Virus record (IMG/VR): IMGVR_UViG_3300050821_001085 | Span: 1 to 46,080 of that record | Source: a virus | DNA: 46,080 nucleotides | Strand: one strand, 5' to 3' | In this document: piece after piece, positions 8,890 to 17,647 of the stretch | Numbering within the stretch: position 1 is the first letter of the stretch | Layout of the letters: every line of letters begins with the position of its first letter | The notes under the pieces: generated by a model | Database searches by the model: none | What the model was told of the DNA's origin: nothing | What the model saw: the letters and a program-made list of their open reading frames with translations, nothing else | Position numbers and translations under genes: made by a program

Positions 8890-9368
8890 TGATTCCCGCT
8901 AGTGCCATTCCCACTCCGATTGTCTCTCCTACGGCCGCGAGCAAGAGTTTTATAACGCAGAACACCGATCCGACCTCGTTGCAGGCTCCGCAGATTTCCA
9001 ATACCGGCCGTCTCGCGTTGCAGCAGGCACACGATTACGTGGTCAATATGTGCCGGCGCTTTCCGGCCAATGCGTCTACATCTGGCAATGTGATTACGCT
9101 CACTCTGCTGGATATTCAACCAACACTGACGCAATATGCGGACTATGACGATTTTGGATTTGTAGCCGATGCCACGACAACCGGGAATGTGACGGCCAAT
9201 ATAATGACCAATGTCAATGGCACGCCTACCGCTCTTGGGGAGTTGAACGTCTATAAGAACAACGGCGGGACGCAAGCGGGAAGTGGGGATATAACAATCA
9301 ATCGGCAATACTGGCTTACCTATGTGGATTCGCTGAATTCCAATGCGGGTGGATTTGTCGTGCGATGA
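8889..9368 (+). CDS. virion protein in the P22 gp26 (tail needle) slot
   Basis: 159 aa. The ATG at 8889 overlaps the gp10-like stop (TGATG); a GTG 3 nt upstream is an alternative start. It has a Thr/Pro/Ser-rich N-terminus, one helical segment (RLALQQAHDYVVNMCRRFPAN) and a beta-rich remainder. It lies between the gp10- and gp14-like genes, where P22 encodes its tail needle, but it lacks the long trimeric coiled coil of gp26. It may be a short needle analogue or another neck component; the role is inferred from synteny only. Confidence 0.65.
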   Translation: MIPASAIPTPIVSPTAASKSFITQNTDPTSLQAPQISNTGRLALQQAHDYVVNMCRRFPANASTSGNVITLTLLDIQPTLTQYADYDDFGFVADATTTGNVTANIMTNVNGTPTALGELNVYKNNGGTQAGSGDITINRQYWLTYVDSLNSNAGGFVVR

Positions 9369-9829
9369 TCGAGCGGAAGTCAGCCGAATTCGTTAACGAG
9401 ATAGTCAATCACCCTAGTATTCACCCATGGATCAGCGGTCCGATTGAGGGACCGCTAGACCTGACAGGACTGATTGAAGATGGTTCTTATATCCCGCTTA
9501 TGGGCGAGTTTGGCGGCTTTATGTTCTGGCGATTATCTGGCGGCGTTTATGACGCGCATAGCGCGGTACTGCCGGAAGGGAGAGGAAAATGGACGAAAGA
9601 AGCGGCTATAGAGGCTTTGCATTGGATGTTCGAGAAGGAAGGTGCCAAAGAAATCATGATGGCTGCGCCGAAAGGCAATCTGGCCGTTTTGATCTTGATT
9701 AGAAGTCTCAAGGCAAAGTTTCGTGGCAGAATAGAAAACGGATGGCATCTGAAAGGCCAATACGTTCCATCGGAAATCTACTCTCTAACAAAAGCGGACT
9801 TTGAAAAATGCCTGTCGCAATACCATTGA
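9365..9829 (+). CDS. P22 gp14-like head assembly protein, GNAT-related (DUF2824-type)
   Basis: 154 aa. It reads like a degenerate GNAT fold: GEFGGFMFWRLSGGVYDAHSAVLPEGRG (strands), a helix WTKEAAIEALHWMFEKEGAKEIM, then LAVLILIRSLKAKFRGRIENGWHLKGQYV. Proteins of this type in P22-like phages are gp14/DUF2824. The start overlaps the previous stop (ATGA) and its end overlaps the gp7-like gene by 22 nt. Whether it acetylates anything is unknown. Confidence 0.7.
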   Translation: MIERKSAEFVNEIVNHPSIHPWISGPIEGPLDLTGLIEDGSYIPLMGEFGGFMFWRLSGGVYDAHSAVLPEGRGKWTKEAAIEALHWMFEKEGAKEIMMAAPKGNLAVLILIRSLKAKFRGRIENGWHLKGQYVPSEIYSLTKADFEKCLSQYH

Positions 9830-10515
9830 TCGGAGGCTTGCTTGCTGGTGGGGGCTCTCTCCTTGGCGGCTGGCTTCAATCCAAAGCAGCCGATAAAGCA
9901 TCGCAGGCGCAGGTTGCCGAAGAACAACAGGCTCTTGCCTTACAAGAACAGCAACTTGGAAAACTCAATCCTTGGATCAATGTAGGCTCTGGCGCAAATT
10001 ACACGCTTGGGCAACTTTATGGCATTGGGGCGGGAGGCGGTTCCGCCAATGCGCCGCAGGATTTCTCATCGTTTTTCAATTCGCCAGATTATCAGTTTGC
10101 AAAGCAGCAGGGACAAGCCGGATTGGTGAACTATCAGAATGCCGAGGGGCTAGGTGGTTCTGGTGCCGGTCTGGCTGCCGCCTCGACATTCAATCAAGGA
10201 TTGGCCACGCAGCAATTTGGAAACTACTTCAATCGGCTTATGGGGCTATCTCAACTTGGTGCTAGTGCGGCTGAGGCTGGGGTTGGTGGAGCGAACGCAG
10301 CAGCGCAGACAATGGGCAATATAGGCCAATCTCAAGCTAGTGGCATCATTGGATCGGCCAACGCCCTAAGCGGTGGAATTAGTGGTGCCGGAAATAGTTT
10401 GTTGCTGGCGAGCATTCTTGGTGGACGTGGAGCGCAGTCTACACCATCAGCAAGTCCCACTTCTTATCAATGGGGGACTCCAACCCCTCCATATCAAGCA
10501 ACGCCGTGGGGATAG
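9808..10515 (+). CDS. P22 gp7-like DNA ejection protein
   Basis: 235 aa (P22 gp7 is about 229). A Gly-rich hydrophobic N-terminus (PLIGGLLAGGGSLLGGWL) is followed by a Gln/Ala-rich helix (KASQAQVAEEQQALALQEQQL) and a Gly/Ala/Asn/Ser-rich body. This pattern is characteristic of podoviral proteins ejected with the DNA to form a channel across the envelope. It is the first of three ejection genes in the P22 order gp7, gp20, gp16. It overlaps the gp14-like gene. Confidence 0.8.
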   Translation: MPVAIPLIGGLLAGGGSLLGGWLQSKAADKASQAQVAEEQQALALQEQQLGKLNPWINVGSGANYTLGQLYGIGAGGGSANAPQDFSSFFNSPDYQFAKQQGQAGLVNYQNAEGLGGSGAGLAAASTFNQGLATQQFGNYFNRLMGLSQLGASAAEAGVGGANAAAQTMGNIGQSQASGIIGSANALSGGISGAGNSLLLASILGGRGAQSTPSASPTSYQWGTPTPPYQATPWG

Positions 10516-10521
10516 AAATAA

Positions 10522-11931
10522 ATGCCCGACTATAATCCGGCTGTAGCTTTAGGTATTCAGCCGCCGCAACCAATTGATGTTGGCAAGGCGCTTTCTACGG
10601 CTGCCGAATATCAAAGATCACAAGCGCAGACCGATCTTGCCAACGCGCAGGCTTTACAATCGCAGCGAAAATATAATGGATTACTAGCGGCATCGCAGGC
10701 GCTGGCTCACGGCGGCGATCCTGTCCAGGCTGGCGCACAGGCTGGTGCCGATCCGCAGGACATTAACAACCTCTTGAATGCAGCGGCTAATCAGAGGGGC
10801 ATTCAACGGGCTGGTGGCATAACCCCCCAAGCTGCATCTGAATTTGCAAGCGCACAATCTTCTTTGGCTAGTGCGGCTGCGAGTCGAGCCAATACGGTAA
10901 AGACCGGAGAGGAAACGACGGGAATTCGGATTAAGAATGCGTCTCAGATAGCGGCCCCCGTGATTGCCGATCCGACAGACGATGGAGCATGGAAAACGGC
11001 CGTTGATGCCCACTATAAAGCTGTTGGTGGTTCCCCATTAGAGCGGCATCAAGTTTTGAATGTAACTGATCCGCAGACGCGATTGAAAATTGCGCAGCAA
11101 TATAGCCTGCAAGGTGCATCGCCGGATGAATTGAATAAACCAATTGCAATGAGTGGCACAGAAGGCTTTACGTCGGCAGCTAGGCTTGCACAGCCTCAAC
11201 AACCTGGCGGAACTCCGGGAGGCAGGCCGGCCATTGTGCAGCCACTTTCCCCCGGCGCAATCAAGACGCAAGAAGGATTTGCTACACAGAACGTCGCCGA
11301 TGTGAAAGAGGCCAATGAAGCCTATAAGACCGCCGGCAATGTTCAAACCGGGTTGCTCAATCTGCAAAACAATCTCGATCAGCTTCCTGCAGGGGGATAT
11401 TGGACGACGGGCAAGGATGCTGGAACAAGGCTCGCGCTTGCAAAGACGGTGAATACGGCAGTTCAGACGGCGGGAGGACAGCCTATCTTTGATCCGGCCA
11501 AAGTGGCGGCCGGCGAAGCGGCTCAAAAGGGTACAACTAAACTCGGCTTCGATCTTGCCAAGACGCTCGGCAGTCGAGAAGCGGCAATGATCGTGCAACA
11601 GTCGATCGGCGTGCAGCCCGGTATCGAAATGACTCCCGAAGGCAATCACCACATCATGACTGCGCTCATGGTTGCCGCACAACGCGACAAGGATTACGGG
11701 CAATTCGTCAATCAATATGTAAAGCAAAATCCGAACATGACGCCAGGCGAAGCACAGATAGCTTTTAACCAGCAGCATCCGCCGTCTGAATATGTGCAGA
11801 ACTATAATCGCGTTCTACAGGCGCCGAAGGCTGCGGTGGATATGCTGCGTAAGAATCCAAAACTCGCCCCGCAGTTCGATGCAAAATATGGCGGTGGTGA
11901 AAATCTCTCGCGGTTCTTGCTGGCAAACTGA
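10522..11931 (+). CDS. P22 gp20-like DNA ejection protein
   Basis: 469 aa, matching P22 gp20 (about 471). It is Gln/Ala-rich and mostly helical, with the internal repeats of long-helix ejection proteins (RSQAQTDLANAQALQSQRKY, EGFATQNVADVKEANEAYK). It lies between the gp7- and gp16-like genes. It is assigned by order, length and composition rather than by a strong sequence motif. It shares a TGATG overlap with the next gene. Confidence 0.8.
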   Translation: MPDYNPAVALGIQPPQPIDVGKALSTAAEYQRSQAQTDLANAQALQSQRKYNGLLAASQALAHGGDPVQAGAQAGADPQDINNLLNAAANQRGIQRAGGITPQAASEFASAQSSLASAAASRANTVKTGEETTGIRIKNASQIAAPVIADPTDDGAWKTAVDAHYKAVGGSPLERHQVLNVTDPQTRLKIAQQYSLQGASPDELNKPIAMSGTEGFTSAARLAQPQQPGGTPGGRPAIVQPLSPGAIKTQEGFATQNVADVKEANEAYKTAGNVQTGLLNLQNNLDQLPAGGYWTTGKDAGTRLALAKTVNTAVQTAGGQPIFDPAKVAAGEAAQKGTTKLGFDLAKTLGSREAAMIVQQSIGVQPGIEMTPEGNHHIMTALMVAAQRDKDYGQFVNQYVKQNPNMTPGEAQIAFNQQHPPSEYVQNYNRVLQAPKAAVDMLRKNPKLAPQFDAKYGGGENLSRFLLAN

Positions 11932-14144
11932 TGCCCGATCCCAATCCGTTTGACCAATTCGATACTGCTCAGGCACCTGCCCCGCCGCCAAATGCTTTCG
12001 ATCAATTTGACCAACCATCGGGAGTGGAACGGACACCGGAAGGCCGATTGAGAATTACGATTGGTCCCAAGCCGTTGCCTGCGGGGGGCAATCCGGGCGG
12101 TTCTAGCATGGGCACGGGGGAAGCCCTCGTTACCGGGCTCAAGCAAGGATTGTCGGCAAATTTCAGCGATGAACTTGCGGGTGTAAATGCGGCGGCTGGC
12201 CTTCCCGATATTGTGGGCAAGACCGTGGGTAGTGCAGCGACGTTGCCGGTCGGTCTTGCCCGATTGGCCTATGAGCACGCAACCGGACAGCCGGGAGAGG
12301 CCACCAAGGCATTTAACGAGACAGTCGCACAGGTCCGCCAGCAGCAGCAGCAGGCCCAGGAAGAACACCCTATTGCGTCCACAGCGGGCAATATCGGCGG
12401 GGCGCTTGCTACCAGCCTGTTGCCGCTAGGGGCGGCTAGTCAGGGAGCATCTTTAGGCGCCAGAATGGGCGCTGGCGCCCTTGCGGGTGGCGCCTATGGG
12501 GCTGCTTATGGAGCGGGGGAAGGTGAAGGCTTAGAGGATAGAGCCCAGCGGGCGGCCACTGGCGGCGCTTTAGGCGCTACTATGGGAGCGGTCGCGCCTC
12601 CAATCCTTTCCGGTGTGGGAGCGGCGGCTAAATTTATAGGAAACCGTGCGGGCGCCCTTCTTGGGCACCCCATACAAGCGTTGCAAGCCAGTAAGGACAT
12701 AGATCAGGCAGCCTCTCAACGGGTTGCCGATCTTCTGAAATACGATGCTCAAAATACTCCAGGCGGAATGTCGGCAAGCGATGTAGCGGCTGCTCATGTG
12801 AGCGGCCAAAGTCCGGTGCTGATGGATTTGGGCAATGCGGCAACTCAGGAAGCCGCCAGAGCCGCTGCCAATACTTCGCCTGCGAGCCGCGCCGCACTCG
12901 AAACTCCGATCAAGGGCCGTTTTGAGGAACAATCACAGCGGGTGTCGGATTTTGTAAAGGGGCTAGTGCCAACTCCTGCCAATGCCGACCGAACGCGAGA
13001 AGCATTAGAACAAGCCGCGCGGCTGGTTAACAAGCCAGCATATGCCAAGGCTTATAGTGCTGGCGATCGGCAGGTATGGACTCCAGAATTGGAGCGATTG
13101 ACGGCGGCTCCATACGTCCAATCGGCATTGCGTGGCGCAATTAGCAAATGGAAGAATTATGCCATCCGCGATGGATTTGGTGCGATGAATCCGCCATTTC
13201 GGGTGGAAAATGGAGGTCTTATTAAAACTGGCGGAAATGGACTTCCGGCTTATCCAAACATTCAATTATGGGATTATGCAGCGAGGGAATTGCAGGATAG
13301 AGCGAGAGCTGCTCCGCGTGGTAGTCAAATTGGCGCTCTCTATAATGATCTTGCCCGGCTATTAAAAACAGAACTCGATAAGGAAGTTCCTGAATATGGT
13401 GCGGCTCGGGCTGGCGCTTCTGCATTTTTTGGTGCCGAGAATGCTTTGGAGGCAGGTCAAAAGTTTGTAAATATGCGCGGTTCTCTAGAGCAGGCGCGGC
13501 AGGCAATCAATAAAATGTCTGCCCCGGAGCGATCTTTGTTTGCGGAGGGCTTTGCCTCCGATTTGGCTGACAAGGTTTCCAAGATAGCCAATAATCGCAA
13601 TGTCACGATTGATCGTATTTTCAATTCACCAGATGGTAAGGCGAGAATCAATCTCGCTTTAGGGCCTAATCGTGCCGGAGAACTGGAAATGTTCCTTCGG
13701 CGTGAAGATGTGATGGATTTGGCGAGAAAGGCTGTTTCTGGCAATAGCACGACGGCTCGCCAACTGATTATGCAATCCCTCGCTAATGCGGGCTCTCATG
13801 GGGCCGTTGGTGCGGGGATTGGCGCGAGCATAGATGAAATCCTTAACGGTGAATTGAATTGGAAGCATGTTCTGTTGGGCGGAATGCTCGTTGGGACCGG
13901 GGTGGCTACGAGTGCGGTTAATGCAAAGCTGGCGCAGAGCATTGCTGAAAAGCTTGCCTCAGACGATCCAAAAGTCTGGCGTGAAGTCTTGCGGATGGCG
14001 GCCAACAACCCTCAAGTCGCAAACACGGTCAAGCGCGGTGAAGCGTTCTTGGAGAAGCTTGTCGGGAGCACGTCTGGTAATCATCCGATGCTTCCAATCA
14101 CCGGCGCATTGCCAGCCGCCGCCGACCAGCAGCAACAGCAATGA
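11931..14144 (+). CDS. P22 gp16-like DNA ejection protein
   Basis: 737 aa, longer than P22 gp16 (about 609). The first 80 residues have a Pro/Phe/Asp-rich repeat (NPFDQFDTAQAP, NAFDQFDQ). Residues about 145-245 are a Gly/Ala-rich, potentially membrane-inserting region (GALATSLLPLGAAS, AGALAGGAYGAAYGAG). The remainder is helical, with another Gly/Ala stretch near residues 620-660 and a Gln-rich C-terminus. Such proteins help move DNA across the inner membrane. It is the third gene of the ejection cluster. Confidence 0.8.
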   Translation: MPDPNPFDQFDTAQAPAPPPNAFDQFDQPSGVERTPEGRLRITIGPKPLPAGGNPGGSSMGTGEALVTGLKQGLSANFSDELAGVNAAAGLPDIVGKTVGSAATLPVGLARLAYEHATGQPGEATKAFNETVAQVRQQQQQAQEEHPIASTAGNIGGALATSLLPLGAASQGASLGARMGAGALAGGAYGAAYGAGEGEGLEDRAQRAATGGALGATMGAVAPPILSGVGAAAKFIGNRAGALLGHPIQALQASKDIDQAASQRVADLLKYDAQNTPGGMSASDVAAAHVSGQSPVLMDLGNAATQEAARAAANTSPASRAALETPIKGRFEEQSQRVSDFVKGLVPTPANADRTREALEQAARLVNKPAYAKAYSAGDRQVWTPELERLTAAPYVQSALRGAISKWKNYAIRDGFGAMNPPFRVENGGLIKTGGNGLPAYPNIQLWDYAARELQDRARAAPRGSQIGALYNDLARLLKTELDKEVPEYGAARAGASAFFGAENALEAGQKFVNMRGSLEQARQAINKMSAPERSLFAEGFASDLADKVSKIANNRNVTIDRIFNSPDGKARINLALGPNRAGELEMFLRREDVMDLARKAVSGNSTTARQLIMQSLANAGSHGAVGAGIGASIDEILNGELNWKHVLLGGMLVGTGVATSAVNAKLAQSIAEKLASDDPKVWREVLRMAANNPQVANTVKRGEAFLEKLVGSTSGNHPMLPITGALPAAADQQQQQ

Positions 14145-14190
14145 CCACGGCATTGAAATCAAAAGAATGATCGCAACGGAATAGATCAGA

Positions 14191-15636
14191 ATGACCAACC
14201 GAATCTTCAATCCAGACATTCAATATTCCGATGGAACTGGCGTTCCGCTTGCTGGCGCCCAGGTTTTCTTTTACGTCACCGGAACTAGCACAAAACAAAA
14301 CACGTATTCCGACAAAGCACTGACTATCCCCAACGCAAATCCGATTGTGCTAGATGCTAGCGGTCGCCTCGGGGATTGCTGGTTACAGACGTTGCCATAC
14401 AAGGTCGTCCTTGCCCCGGCTAACGATACCGATCCTCCGACTTCCCCTATCTGGACGAAAGACCCGGTATGGACTTCTGACTATTCCACCGTCGCGCAAT
14501 TTCAATCCGTCAACGGCAACCCGAATGGACAACTCGCCGGCACAGCAGGCTCGGCTACTGTCCCAGCAAGCGTAGCATGGGATTACACCAACGATATTCT
14601 CTACGTCTGCACGACCACTGGAACATCCACGACTGCGGTTTGGACGGCGGTTAATCCGGCTACGGGTGCGAGCACGGTACTGCCCACCCCGCAGGGCAGA
14701 TTGACATTGACAACTCAAACTCCGGTCATCAATGCCGATGTAACAGCGGCCACAACGATCTACTACACGCCGTACACTGGCTTGCTTATTCCGATCTATA
14801 ATGGAACAAACTTTATAGCGAGCAGCATTGTTTCTGAAATTTCCATGGCGCTCGTTGCCGCTCATGCGGCAAGCAACATCTACGATCTGTTTATCTTCTC
14901 ACTCAGCGGAGTTGTTACGCTGGGGAGCGGTCCTTCCTGGTCTGCCGGTTCTGGTGGTTCGATAACTGCGGGTTCTTGTGCCAGAGGAACAGGTGCGGGT
15001 GGGACTGCACTTGCGCGGTTGAACGGCATATTGACGAACGCTGTCAGTATGACAATGACTTATGGAACAGGCGGATCGGCGGGCTCGACAACGACCGTTG
15101 CAGCCAATCGGGCTACGTATGTTGGTTCCATGTTCATGGATACCACGAACGGGCAAGTGAGCTGCTACGTCAGTTGGGGACAATCCAGAAAGTGGGGATT
15201 GTGGAACGCCTACAATCGCGAGCCTATCACGGTTCAATGTGGAGATAGTACCGCAAGCTGGCCCTATACAACGCAAACGGTTCGTGAGGCGAATGGGTCT
15301 ACCGCAAATACCATTGTGATTTTCAGTGGCCTCGCGGAAGAACCTTATGCGCTGACTTATTTGGACAACTTTCAGACGGCGGCGGCTACCGCTTGCGGCG
15401 TGACGATAGGAATAGGATTCAATACGACAACGACATTTGCCGGTATGCGCGGTTCATATTCATCCAGCATTGGAACGCAGCTTAATATCAGTTCGTCTTT
15501 GCTTGGTTCGTATCCTGCGGCTCCCTCTCTCGGTATCAACAATATCAATGCGCTGGAGGAAGCGGTTCCGCCGGGTGGCGCAACCATGCTGGGAACGACC
15601 GCGAGTATGCTTCTACAGGCACAATGGAGGGGATAA
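14191..15636 (+). CDS. tail spike/fibre with P22-type head-binding N-terminus
   Basis: 481 aa. Residues 1-75 (FNPDIQYSDGTGVPLAGAQVFFYVTGT...TYSDKALTIPNANPIVLDASGRLGD) match the pattern of head-binding domains that anchor P22-like spikes and many fibres to the virion. Residues 95-170 hold a linker (WDYTNDILYVCTTTG), and the rest is a Gly/Ser/Thr-rich receptor-binding region ending in AQWRG. It is the last structural gene before lysis, like P22 gene 9. The C-terminal domain is not recognised, so enzymatic activity is uncertain. Confidence 0.8.
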   Translation: MTNRIFNPDIQYSDGTGVPLAGAQVFFYVTGTSTKQNTYSDKALTIPNANPIVLDASGRLGDCWLQTLPYKVVLAPANDTDPPTSPIWTKDPVWTSDYSTVAQFQSVNGNPNGQLAGTAGSATVPASVAWDYTNDILYVCTTTGTSTTAVWTAVNPATGASTVLPTPQGRLTLTTQTPVINADVTAATTIYYTPYTGLLIPIYNGTNFIASSIVSEISMALVAAHAASNIYDLFIFSLSGVVTLGSGPSWSAGSGGSITAGSCARGTGAGGTALARLNGILTNAVSMTMTYGTGGSAGSTTTVAANRATYVGSMFMDTTNGQVSCYVSWGQSRKWGLWNAYNREPITVQCGDSTASWPYTTQTVREANGSTANTIVIFSGLAEEPYALTYLDNFQTAAATACGVTIGIGFNTTTTFAGMRGSYSSSIGTQLNISSSLLGSYPAAPSLGINNINALEEAVPPGGATMLGTTASMLLQAQWRG

Positions 15637-16203
15637 ATGCTTTTCGATGCAGTTAAGGCAGAATATGAGGCTGATCTGGCAAACGCCAAACCGACGCGAT
15701 CAAGCGAAGCTGTAGCGGTTGCCAAAAGTCTTGTAGCCAACCGTTCCATTTTTCTGAAAATGCAGGAACTATCCGGTGTTCCGGCCCTCTGGGTCATGCC
15801 AGTGTTCGAGCGCGAGAATCCGTCGTTCAATTCATACCTTGGCAATGGCGATCCGCTCAATCATCCGACCGTGCATGTGCCGCGAGGACGTGGTCCTTTC
15901 AATGATTGGGCAGAGGGTGCGGTGGATGCTCTTAAACTCGATCATATCACCGGCACGCCAGCAGATCAGTGGACTTGGCCTTGGGCCTGTTATCGCTGGG
16001 AGCTGTGGAACGGAGTTGGTCCGCGCAATCACGGCCGACCTTCGGGCTACCTGTGGTCCGGCACCACGATCTACCAAGGCGGCAAATACATTGCCGATGG
16101 CGTGTGGTCGCGAGGGACTTTTGACAAACAACTAGGTTGCGTTGAGATTGCGCGTGCGATAGCGGAACTTGATCCAGAAATAGGGAAAGGATTTACGTCA
16201 TGA
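15637..16203 (+). CDS. endolysin (lysozyme-like muramidase family)
   Basis: 188 aa. The conserved block is FERENPSFNSYLGNGDPL (about residues 57-73), then VPRGRGPFNDW (about 82-92) and YRWELWNGVGP...GYLWSGT. This is a phage/bacterial lysozyme-like family in which the Glu near residue 58 is the expected catalytic acid. There is no signal peptide, so a holin is needed. It lies directly after the spike gene and its stop overlaps the holin-like gene (ATGA), forming a lysis cassette. It probably cleaves host peptidoglycan; the exact bond is not deducible. Confidence 0.75.
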   Translation: MLFDAVKAEYEADLANAKPTRSSEAVAVAKSLVANRSIFLKMQELSGVPALWVMPVFERENPSFNSYLGNGDPLNHPTVHVPRGRGPFNDWAEGAVDALKLDHITGTPADQWTWPWACYRWELWNGVGPRNHGRPSGYLWSGTTIYQGGKYIADGVWSRGTFDKQLGCVEIARAIAELDPEIGKGFTS

Positions 16204-16481
16204 CCCCGGATTTTATCTACGGACAATTACGCTTGGCGGCTGTCGCCATCCTCGCCTATGCGGGCGGTCGCGGCTGGTTGACGCCGGCCGATGCGGGGTT
16301 GTTGACGGCGTTGGGCACATCGCTCGGGCCATTGCTCATCCCTTGGATTTGGTCGATCGCGGTGAATATTGGCGTTGTGCATGTCGCCTCGGGGAGTGCA
16401 GCAGCCAAAGTTGCCGAAGTTGAAAAGACAGCACCGGCCGCCGCTGCTCAGGGTGCGGCCACTGCGTTGGCGGCCTCCTAA
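16200..16481 (+). CDS. putative holin (Pam3-gp28-like)
   Basis: 93 aa. The N-terminal half carries two hydrophobic segments (about residues 8-23 and 33-60, including LLTALGTSLGPLLIPWIWSIAVNIGVV) separated by a short polar turn, followed by an Ala-rich tail. This architecture and length fit the Pam3-gp28 family of putative phage holins. It is coupled to the endolysin upstream (ATGA) and to a 56-aa gene downstream (TAATG). Confidence 0.75.
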   Translation: MTPDFIYGQLRLAAVAILAYAGGRGWLTPADAGLLTALGTSLGPLLIPWIWSIAVNIGVVHVASGSAAAKVAEVEKTAPAAAAQGAATALAAS

Positions 16482-16651
16482 TGGACCTCTCAACCATCTT
16501 TCAGTTCATCCCCTACGCCTCCCGATTGGCGGCAGCGGCACAAACCATTGAACGCCTGGAGAAAGACCCCGGCGTTCAAGACATCATCAAGTTGGTGGAA
16601 GAAATCGGGCCGTTGCTGGCCAAGGCTGCGGCGCCGGCTCAGCACGGTTGA
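16481..16651 (+). CDS. 56-aa protein coupled to the holin gene
   Basis: ATG at 16481 shares an A with the holin stop (TAATG). The product is amphipathic and helical (FIPYASRLAAAAQTIERLEKDPGVQDIIKLVEEIGPLLAKAA). Small acidic helical proteins of this kind commonly follow holins in rhizobial phages and may tune lysis timing. Function not known. Confidence 0.65.
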   Translation: MDLSTIFQFIPYASRLAAAAQTIERLEKDPGVQDIIKLVEEIGPLLAKAAAPAQHG

Positions 16652-16659
16652 ATTCTGGC

Positions 16660-16683
16660 GGGTGTGTCTGACATGCCACACCC
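16660..16683 (+). other. stem-loop upstream of the outer-membrane protein gene
   Basis: GGGTGTG (16660-16666) pairs perfectly with CACACCC (16677-16683) across a 10-nt loop. No T-tract follows, so it is not a standard terminator. It lies in the only untranslated gap of the lysis region (16652-16724) and may protect or punctuate the mRNA ahead of the outer-membrane protein gene. Confidence 0.5.
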
Positions 16684-16724
16684 CATGCGCGTATGGTGAG
16701 AAGGTCAACTCATAGGAGAACACC

Positions 16725-17426
16725 ATGCGCAGATTGCTCCCCGTCCTTGCCCTTCTGGCGGCCACTGGTGCGGCCAATGCCGCTGACCCTGCACCCAAGC
16801 CCGTCTTTGTCACCAAAGCCCCTGTGGTGCGCGTAGCTCCGGCACCCATCGTCTGTAGCCTCACTCAATGCAATGTCTGGTTCCTTGGCCCGTCGATCAT
16901 GGGCATGGGATCGAACATCGACATTATCGGTCAGGGTATCTCCAATTCGGTATTTGCCAACGGCGGATACGTTGCCGGCACAGCCGGTGCGCAGATGTGG
17001 AATAGCGGCATGTTTCTCGGGGTTGAGAACATGGCTGGCTGGGCCTTTGGTTCACCGGCCAGCGTGAACGGCGTCGGCGTCACCACCCAAGGCGGCTTGG
17101 ACATTCTGTGGTTCGAGGCAGGCGGTAGCTTGGGCGATCTGTTTGGTTCCGGCGCCCAGCCCGTACCGCTCAACACCGCTTTGGCGGCTGACCTTATCTC
17201 ATTGTACTTTGGTACAGGCCCTGCCCAGCCGTTCGGCAATTCCTCGCTCGGCACCAAGAGTTTCTGGACCAGCGGTGCGGGTGCGCGCTACCTGCTTCCG
17301 ACCGCGCGGCCGGTCATGCTCGACATCAAATATATCTACGGCAATAACCAAAATAATGTCGGTCTTGCCAGCAACAAGAACGTGCAACTGGTCGGCGTGA
17401 GCCTGTTGGTTCCGTTTAACTTTTGA
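16725..17426 (+). CDS. phage-encoded outer-membrane beta-barrel protein
   Basis: 233 aa. A signal peptide of about 19-20 residues (MRRLLPVLALLAATGAANA) is followed by a Pro/Lys/Val-rich spacer like that of rhizobial outer-membrane proteins, then alternating strands, ending VPFNF with the terminal Phe required for barrel assembly. A strong GGAGA site precedes the ATG. It sits just after the lysis genes, the usual place for morons such as lambda Lom. Likely roles are surface alteration, superinfection exclusion or host fitness; none is shown by sequence. The gap before it suggests separate control. Confidence 0.75.
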   Translation: MRRLLPVLALLAATGAANAADPAPKPVFVTKAPVVRVAPAPIVCSLTQCNVWFLGPSIMGMGSNIDIIGQGISNSVFANGGYVAGTAGAQMWNSGMFLGVENMAGWAFGSPASVNGVGVTTQGGLDILWFEAGGSLGDLFGSGAQPVPLNTALAADLISLYFGTGPAQPFGNSSLGTKSFWTSGAGARYLLPTARPVMLDIKYIYGNNQNNVGLASNKNVQLVGVSLLVPFNF

Positions 17427-17506
17427 TGAAACACATCGCCACCATCCTCCTGACTATGTTTGTGGTGGTGGCGACTATCTACACCGTAGCCGCGTGGGTT
17501 AACTGA
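17426..17506 (+). CDS. 26-aa membrane micropeptide
   Basis: Starts at ATG 17426, overlapping the preceding TGA. It is one hydrophobic helix (IATILLTMFVVVATIYTVAAW) with an N-terminal K-H. Its stop overlaps the next ATG (TGATG). The chain of one-base overlaps supports translation. It may be a lysis-accessory or membrane peptide. Confidence 0.5.
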   Translation: MKHIATILLTMFVVVATIYTVAAWVN

Positions 17507-17592
17507 TGCAGGTCGCTTTCGACATCGTGGTGGGGATCATCGTTCTTGCGATGGTGCTGCGGTTCGTGGCGGCCTGCATCAGTCGCATATAG
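17506..17592 (+). CDS. 28-aa membrane micropeptide
   Basis: Coupled to the previous micropeptide by TGATG. A single predicted membrane helix (FDIVVGIIVLAMVLRFVAAC) ends in S-R-I. Nothing further can be assigned. Two consecutive micropeptides next to the lysis cassette suggest a role at the membrane. Confidence 0.5.
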   Translation: MQVAFDIVVGIIVLAMVLRFVAACISRI

Positions 17593-17647
17593 TACTTTAG
17601 TACCGGGACTTTAGGATGCGTTGTCATACCAACGGATGACGGGCAGG

